Of a stretch of DNA of 9,610 bases, positions 6,279-9,610 are shown piece after piece. Source of the DNA: an uncultured Desulfovibrionaceae bacterium (lineage in GTDB: Bacteria; Desulfobacterota; Desulfovibrionia; Desulfovibrionales; Desulfovibrionaceae); contig CASQEL010000052.1 in assembly GCA_949427775.1 (NCBI GenBank), forward strand, positions 1 through 9,610, given 5' to 3'. The position numbers and the translations under genes were made by a program. Positions within the stretch are counted from its first letter, which is position 1; the number at the start of each line of letters is the position of its first letter. The notes beneath the pieces are model-generated. The model saw only the letters and a program-made list of their open reading frames with translations. It was not told where the DNA came from and did no database searches.

Positions 6279-9200
6279 TTATTTTTCCGTGAATGACGAC
6301 TGTTCACGGGGAAGTCGGGATTCCGGAGCGAGGGGAACGAGCCGCATCTCCAGATCTTCCACCGTCATGCGCACGGCGCCCCGCATGTCTGCGACTTGCC
6401 CGTGGAATCGAAAATGTTGGGAACACGCGGGATTGCCCTGCAATTCCAGATGAAAGCCGCCCTGTGGCACATACGCCGGGGAAAACCGCAACCGCCCGAT
6501 CCGCACGATTTGCGGCGATACGAAAGGCGTTTCCGTGCGGGCCGCCATGACCGTGCGGGCTGCAAGGCGAAACAGGGCGTGCAATGCGGGCATCGGGAAA
6601 CAATATCCCAAAGCGTCGGCATCGGCAATGATTTCCGCAGCCCCCCCGGCCGTTCCCGGAGTCCACAACGGCACAGGCGTTTCCGGAGCGACGGCCGGGC
6701 AGGACAACAGGACGTGCCCGGCGCAGATGCTTGACCAACTGTCCCGGCGGCGACCGTTATCGCTGATGTCGCGCGCTTCCAGCCGGACCGCGCAAGGGCG
6801 TGCCGGAACCGCCTCGTCGGATTTCCAGGGCAGAGTTGCGGCGCCGATGCGGGCTTCACGAGTAATCCCCGGCGGGCACTCCACGGGGGCGGTAAAGACG
6901 ATCTCCGCCGCGCCCGTCGCCTGCAGCCAGGGGCTCCCCTGGACGGCGGTTTCCAGAAGGCATTCCAGCAGCATGGCTTCGGGCGCGCGGGCTGTGCCGT
7001 CAGACCGCCGCGCCGCCTTCAGCCAGGGATCTCCGTATTGAGAAAAGTGGTGTCCTCCAAGGAAAGCGGCCGGGATGTTTTCCACCGGCAAAGAAGCGTT
7101 TTCCGTATGGAGGAGAGGGAATACCAGGGGAAAGCGCTCTGCCCGTTCGCGCGGGAGGGGGGTGATCTGTTCCGGCCCGGGCAGCGCCGCGCGCGACAGC
7201 AGAACAGTGTTTTCGGTGCTCAGCAGCATTTCGCGGGCCAGCAGGTCCGCCGTTGCGTCCGAGGGAATATCTTCCGACAGGATGACCATACGCCAGGGAA
7301 CGTCAGTGGCCGGGAGCTGACGGCGCAGCGCGTCCGCCGCTTCGCGGGCGGGTTCCGTCGCGCCTCTGATGGCGACGGCGACATAGCGCAACCCCCGGCA
7401 GGACCGGATGCAGGCGCGCAGCGCGTCTCCCGCGGCGGCGACGTCTTCGGGCCGGGAAACGTCGAGCGTCCGGAGCAGACCGTCTATCCTGCCGTATTTC
7501 CGCCGCGCTTTTTCCACGATCCCGGTGACGGCATCGGCCTCGGCGGACCGGAAGGATACGGTGCGCACGGCGGAGCCCAGGAGCGAGAGCGCACGGGCGG
7601 CGTCCGGCACATGTTCCGGCAACAGGAATGTGCACCGCCAGGGGGCCAGGCCCGTCAACAGCGCGGGAAGCGTCCGGCCGTCGCCGGTCGCCAGAATGAC
7701 GTCGCCCGCGGTGACGGGCAAACCCCGCCCCAGCGGGTCCGGCGGGACGGGACGGAATGCCGAGGAGGCCGAAACAGCGGCATAGCGGAGCACAGGAGGG
7801 GGAGGGGTCAATAACGCGGCCGGAGCGGGAGATTTTGTCATATCGTCCGAGCTCCGCGCGGAGGCCCCCCGTTGCAGGCGGGCCAGCACGCGGGCAAGAT
7901 CCCGTATGGTCGCCACATCCGCGATGTCTTCAAATTCCAGAGTGATGTGAAACTGTTCTTCCACCGCGTGCATGATCAGGGGAAAGCGGCTGGAACGGAT
8001 GGCGAGATCATTGCGCAGATCCATGTCCGGCGCGAGTTCGGCGCGTGTCAGCCCGGAAGCCTCCATGATAATGGGCATGACGGCTTCGATATGGGGATCG
8101 ACGGCCGGGGCGGGGGAAGATGCCGCCGGCGTATTTTCAACGGCGGGCGACTGCAATGTTTCCGATACCGGGTGCAGCGTGCGGCCGGAGAGATGGCCCA
8201 GCGCGTACAAGCGGGCCACGGCGCTGCGCATGCCTTCCACTTCCTTCTCGGCGCCTTTGCGCCCGGCGGGAATGCACACGGCGCGCTCTTCGATGTCGGC
8301 GGTCAGGCCGCACAGGGTGTCCGCCGGACCGAATTCCACAAAATGCCGCACGCCGTGGATGTTCCACATATTTCGGACGCACTCCACCCAGCGCACGGCG
8401 TTTTCGTCCAGATCGGCGATGTATTCGCAGATGGACGACGGGTCGTCGGGGTAGAGTCCCGTGGTGACATCGCTCATCATGGGCAGATTCGGCGCGTGCA
8501 TTTCCAGAGAATTCAGTCCGTTCAGGGAATATTCGCGCAGCGCGCGCATGCTCGGATGGTGGAAGGCCAGACTGACGTTGAGCAGAATGGCCGGAATACG
8601 GCGCTTGCGCAGATCCCGGCGCGCTTCGAGCAGGGTTTCGCGCGGCCCGCCGAGGATGAACTGCGTGGGCGTATTATAATTGGAGACGCGCAGATCGGGA
8701 TACGCGGTCAGCACCCCGTCGATGATGTCTCCGGAGGCGTGCACGGACATCATCCCTGTTTCGCGGGCGGCCTCGGCTTCCATCCGTCCTACAAGCCGGG
8801 CGCGGTTGTCGATGATGTACCATCCCACTTCCGGCGTATAGACGCCGGCAAGGCAGAGGGCGATGAGCTCGCCCAGGCTGTGCCCGGACATGATGTCGGG
8901 GCGCAGTCCCAACGAGCGCAGATAGTGGGCCTGGGCGTATTCCAGCAGAAAAAGATAGGGCTGCTGCCAGCGGGTGAGACCGAGTTTTTCCACGTCGGTT
9001 TCGTCCATGATGCTGAGCACGTCCCAATCCGCGATGGCCGCGATGCGATCCATGGCTTCGCGCGCGGCGGGAAAGGCATCGTACAACGCCCGGCCCATGC
9101 CGGGCCATACAGAGCCCTGACCACAGCACATGACGGCCAGGGGAGCCGCCTTGAACTCGGGCGGATGCGGCGCCAGCCACACGCCGTGCCGCGCCAGCGC

Positions 9201-9410
9201 CGCCAGTCCTTTGGGCTCCGGACGCAACGGGAGGCCGAGCAGTTTCGCGCGCCAGTCAGGCGTGATCGCCCCCAGCCGCCATTGTTCTCCCTGATGCAGC
9301 AGATCGACCAGCCGCACGCCGTCCACGACATCCTCGCGCCCGTGCAAATCCGACGGCTGCGGCCCGGCTGCGGGCGGATGTTCTGAAAAAGGTGTTGCAG
9401 GTATATCCAT
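6279..9410 (-). CDS. Polyketide/fatty-acid-synthase-like protein: AT-ACP-degenerate KR-DH, no ketosynthase
   Basis: The product is a 1043-residue multidomain cytosolic synthase subunit. An acyltransferase (about 90-405) has GQGS (97-100), the nucleophile elbow GHSLGE with Ser178, Arg203 at the spacing of the malonyl-binding Arg of FabD, NYNTPTQFILGG (244-255), FHHP with His284, and EFGP (359-362). It thus looks active and of malonyl type. A Pro/Ala linker leads to an acyl carrier domain (about 438-512) with DLAIRSSRFPL; Ser473 aligns with the phosphopantetheine serine, but the usual preceding Asp is Arg472. Residues about 565-745 resemble a ketoreductase (KYGRIDGLL, 638-646), but the glycine-rich nucleotide loop and the Ser/Tyr catalytic pattern are not recognisable. 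Residues about 775-1028 look like a dehydratase double hotdog; the usual LDAxxQ of the second half appears as LHALFR (943-948). There is no ketosynthase, thioesterase or second carrier. The ATG at 9410 lacks a clear Shine-Dalgarno sequence, and an in-frame stop six codons upstream rules out a longer form. Confidence 0.9.
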   Translation of the reverse strand: MDIPATPFSEHPPAAGPQPSDLHGREDVVDGVRLVDLLHQGEQWRLGAITPDWRAKLLGLPLRPEPKGLAALARHGVWLAPHPPEFKAAPLAVMCCGQGSVWPGMGRALYDAFPAAREAMDRIAAIADWDVLSIMDETDVEKLGLTRWQQPYLFLLEYAQAHYLRSLGLRPDIMSGHSLGELIALCLAGVYTPEVGWYIIDNRARLVGRMEAEAARETGMMSVHASGDIIDGVLTAYPDLRVSNYNTPTQFILGGPRETLLEARRDLRKRRIPAILLNVSLAFHHPSMRALREYSLNGLNSLEMHAPNLPMMSDVTTGLYPDDPSSICEYIADLDENAVRWVECVRNMWNIHGVRHFVEFGPADTLCGLTADIEERAVCIPAGRKGAEKEVEGMRSAVARLYALGHLSGRTLHPVSETLQSPAVENTPAASSPAPAVDPHIEAVMPIIMEASGLTRAELAPDMDLRNDLAIRSSRFPLIMHAVEEQFHITLEFEDIADVATIRDLARVLARLQRGASARSSDDMTKSPAPAALLTPPPPVLRYAAVSASSAFRPVPPDPLGRGLPVTAGDVILATGDGRTLPALLTGLAPWRCTFLLPEHVPDAARALSLLGSAVRTVSFRSAEADAVTGIVEKARRKYGRIDGLLRTLDVSRPEDVAAAGDALRACIRSCRGLRYVAVAIRGATEPAREAADALRRQLPATDVPWRMVILSEDIPSDATADLLAREMLLSTENTVLLSRAALPGPEQITPLPRERAERFPLVFPLLHTENASLPVENIPAAFLGGHHFSQYGDPWLKAARRSDGTARAPEAMLLECLLETAVQGSPWLQATGAAEIVFTAPVECPPGITREARIGAATLPWKSDEAVPARPCAVRLEARDISDNGRRRDSWSSICAGHVLLSCPAVAPETPVPLWTPGTAGGAAEIIADADALGYCFPMPALHALFRLAARTVMAARTETPFVSPQIVRIGRLRFSPAYVPQGGFHLELQGNPACSQHFRFHGQVADMRGAVRMTVEDLEMRLVPLAPESRLPREQSSFTEK

Positions 9411-9414
9411 AAAA

Positions 9415-9427
9415 AAAGAAATTCTTT
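9415..9427. repeat. Small AT-rich palindrome abutting the synthase start
   Basis: AAAGAA, one central A, TTCTTT is a perfect interrupted 13-base palindrome whose edge is four bases before the ATG at 9410. It occupies the place where a Shine-Dalgarno sequence would be expected. The loop is too tight for a stable RNA hairpin, so a DNA operator site or chance are the remaining readings. Confidence 0.35.
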
Positions 9428-9488
9428 AGTGGTGTGAACATGGAGCGGCCACGGCGCTGCAATGTCGGCGTGCCGCAAAAATGAGGAA

Positions 9489-9510
9489 ACCGGCCTTATT
9501 ATCCGCCGGT
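9489..9510. promoter_or_regulatory. Operator-like inverted repeat around the candidate -10
   Basis: The arms ACCGGC (9489-9494) and GCCGGT (9505-9510) are perfect inverted repeats ten bases apart. The spacer contains the candidate -10 box of the synthase promoter. A dimeric regulator bound here would cover the -10 region, so repression would be the natural reading. No regulator gene is in the window. Confidence 0.35.
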
Positions 9511-9528
9511 AACGCCGAGAGGTAACAA
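9498..9528 (-). promoter_or_regulatory. Candidate sigma-70-type promoter of the synthase gene
   Basis: Read on the minus strand, TTGTTA (9528-9523, four of six matches to TTGACA) is followed after 19 bases by GATAAT (9503-9498, five of six matches to TATAAT). The spacer is two bases longer than ideal. It would start transcription near 9491 and leave a leader of about 80 bases before the ATG at 9410. It lies within the 200-base stretch upstream of the synthase, where nothing else looks coding with confidence. Confidence 0.35.
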
Positions 9529-9610
9529 GTTTGTGCCGCCGCGTCGCGGAGCGGGGCCGTTGCGGGATCAAAACAAGCAGTGGCGTTCCTTCCCGATTTT
9601 TTCTAGACTA

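Noticed and set aside
7872..9386. Long plus-strand open frame (504 codons) antisense to the synthase gene
   Set aside because: Its translation is Gly/Arg/His/Gln-rich without any domain pattern, as expected opposite a GC-rich gene. The minus-strand frame has clear acyltransferase and carrier motifs.
8789..9571. Minus-strand frame in another phase across the synthase N-terminus and promoter region
   Set aside because: The overlapping synthase frame contains GHSLGE and other acyltransferase motifs. This one is Arg/Ser/Cys-rich and crosses the likely promoter.
9568..9609. Thirteen minus-strand codons followed by TGA at the right edge, a possible C-terminus of an upstream gene
   Set aside because: Too short to distinguish from chance, and no terminator follows it. 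Left uncalled.
9533..9610. Plus-strand GTG frame open to the right edge, preceded by GAGAGG
   Set aside because: Spacing of ten bases is long, only 26 codons are visible and the translation is Arg/Pro-rich without a signal. It cannot be supported.
1..9610. Mobile elements, tRNA or rRNA genes
   Set aside because: No transposase or integrase motif, terminal inverted repeats with target duplications, tRNA cloverleaf or rRNA sequence was seen.

Overview
The window is about 60% G+C and looks like a Gram-negative chromosome. It encodes an outer-membrane TolC-type lipoprotein and a periplasmic adaptor, and most starts have strong AGGAG-type ribosome binding sites. The gene style and content would fit a deltaproteobacterium such as a Desulfovibrionaceae member, but no marker gene fixes the taxon, so this is only a guess. 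Almost all coding is on the minus strand, so the locus reads from right to left.

From right to left: a 200-base AT-containing leader (9411-9610) with a candidate promoter; a 1043-residue polyketide/fatty-acid-synthase-like protein (9410-6279) with an acyltransferase, an acyl carrier domain, a degenerate ketoreductase-like region and a dehydratase-like double hotdog, but no ketosynthase; a terminator-like hairpin; a TolC-family outer-membrane lipoprotein (6181-4688); an HlyD/RND-type periplasmic adaptor whose start overlaps the previous stop (4688-3771); a strong intergenic hairpin; a YbhN/MprF-type flippase-like membrane protein (3702-2737); a Wzx-like polysaccharide/lipid flippase overlapping it by 14 bases (2750-1287); and an exported protein of unknown family (1115-531). 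A 405-base AT-richer gap follows. It holds a doubtful plus-strand two-helix ORF and a hairpin. The N-terminus of another exported protein (125-1) runs off the left edge.

The combination suggests a locus that builds an acyl or polyketide chain, moves a lipid-like product across the inner membrane (YbhN-like and Wzx-like proteins) and passes it through the envelope (adaptor plus outer-membrane channel). That joint role is inferred from gene order. The window has no ketosynthase, no phosphopantetheinyl transferase, no glycosyltransferase and no energised inner-membrane pump, so key partners must lie elsewhere. The megasynthase subunit is the most unusual gene: its acyltransferase has the full catalytic set, while the carrier, reductase and dehydratase regions deviate from consensus at key positions.
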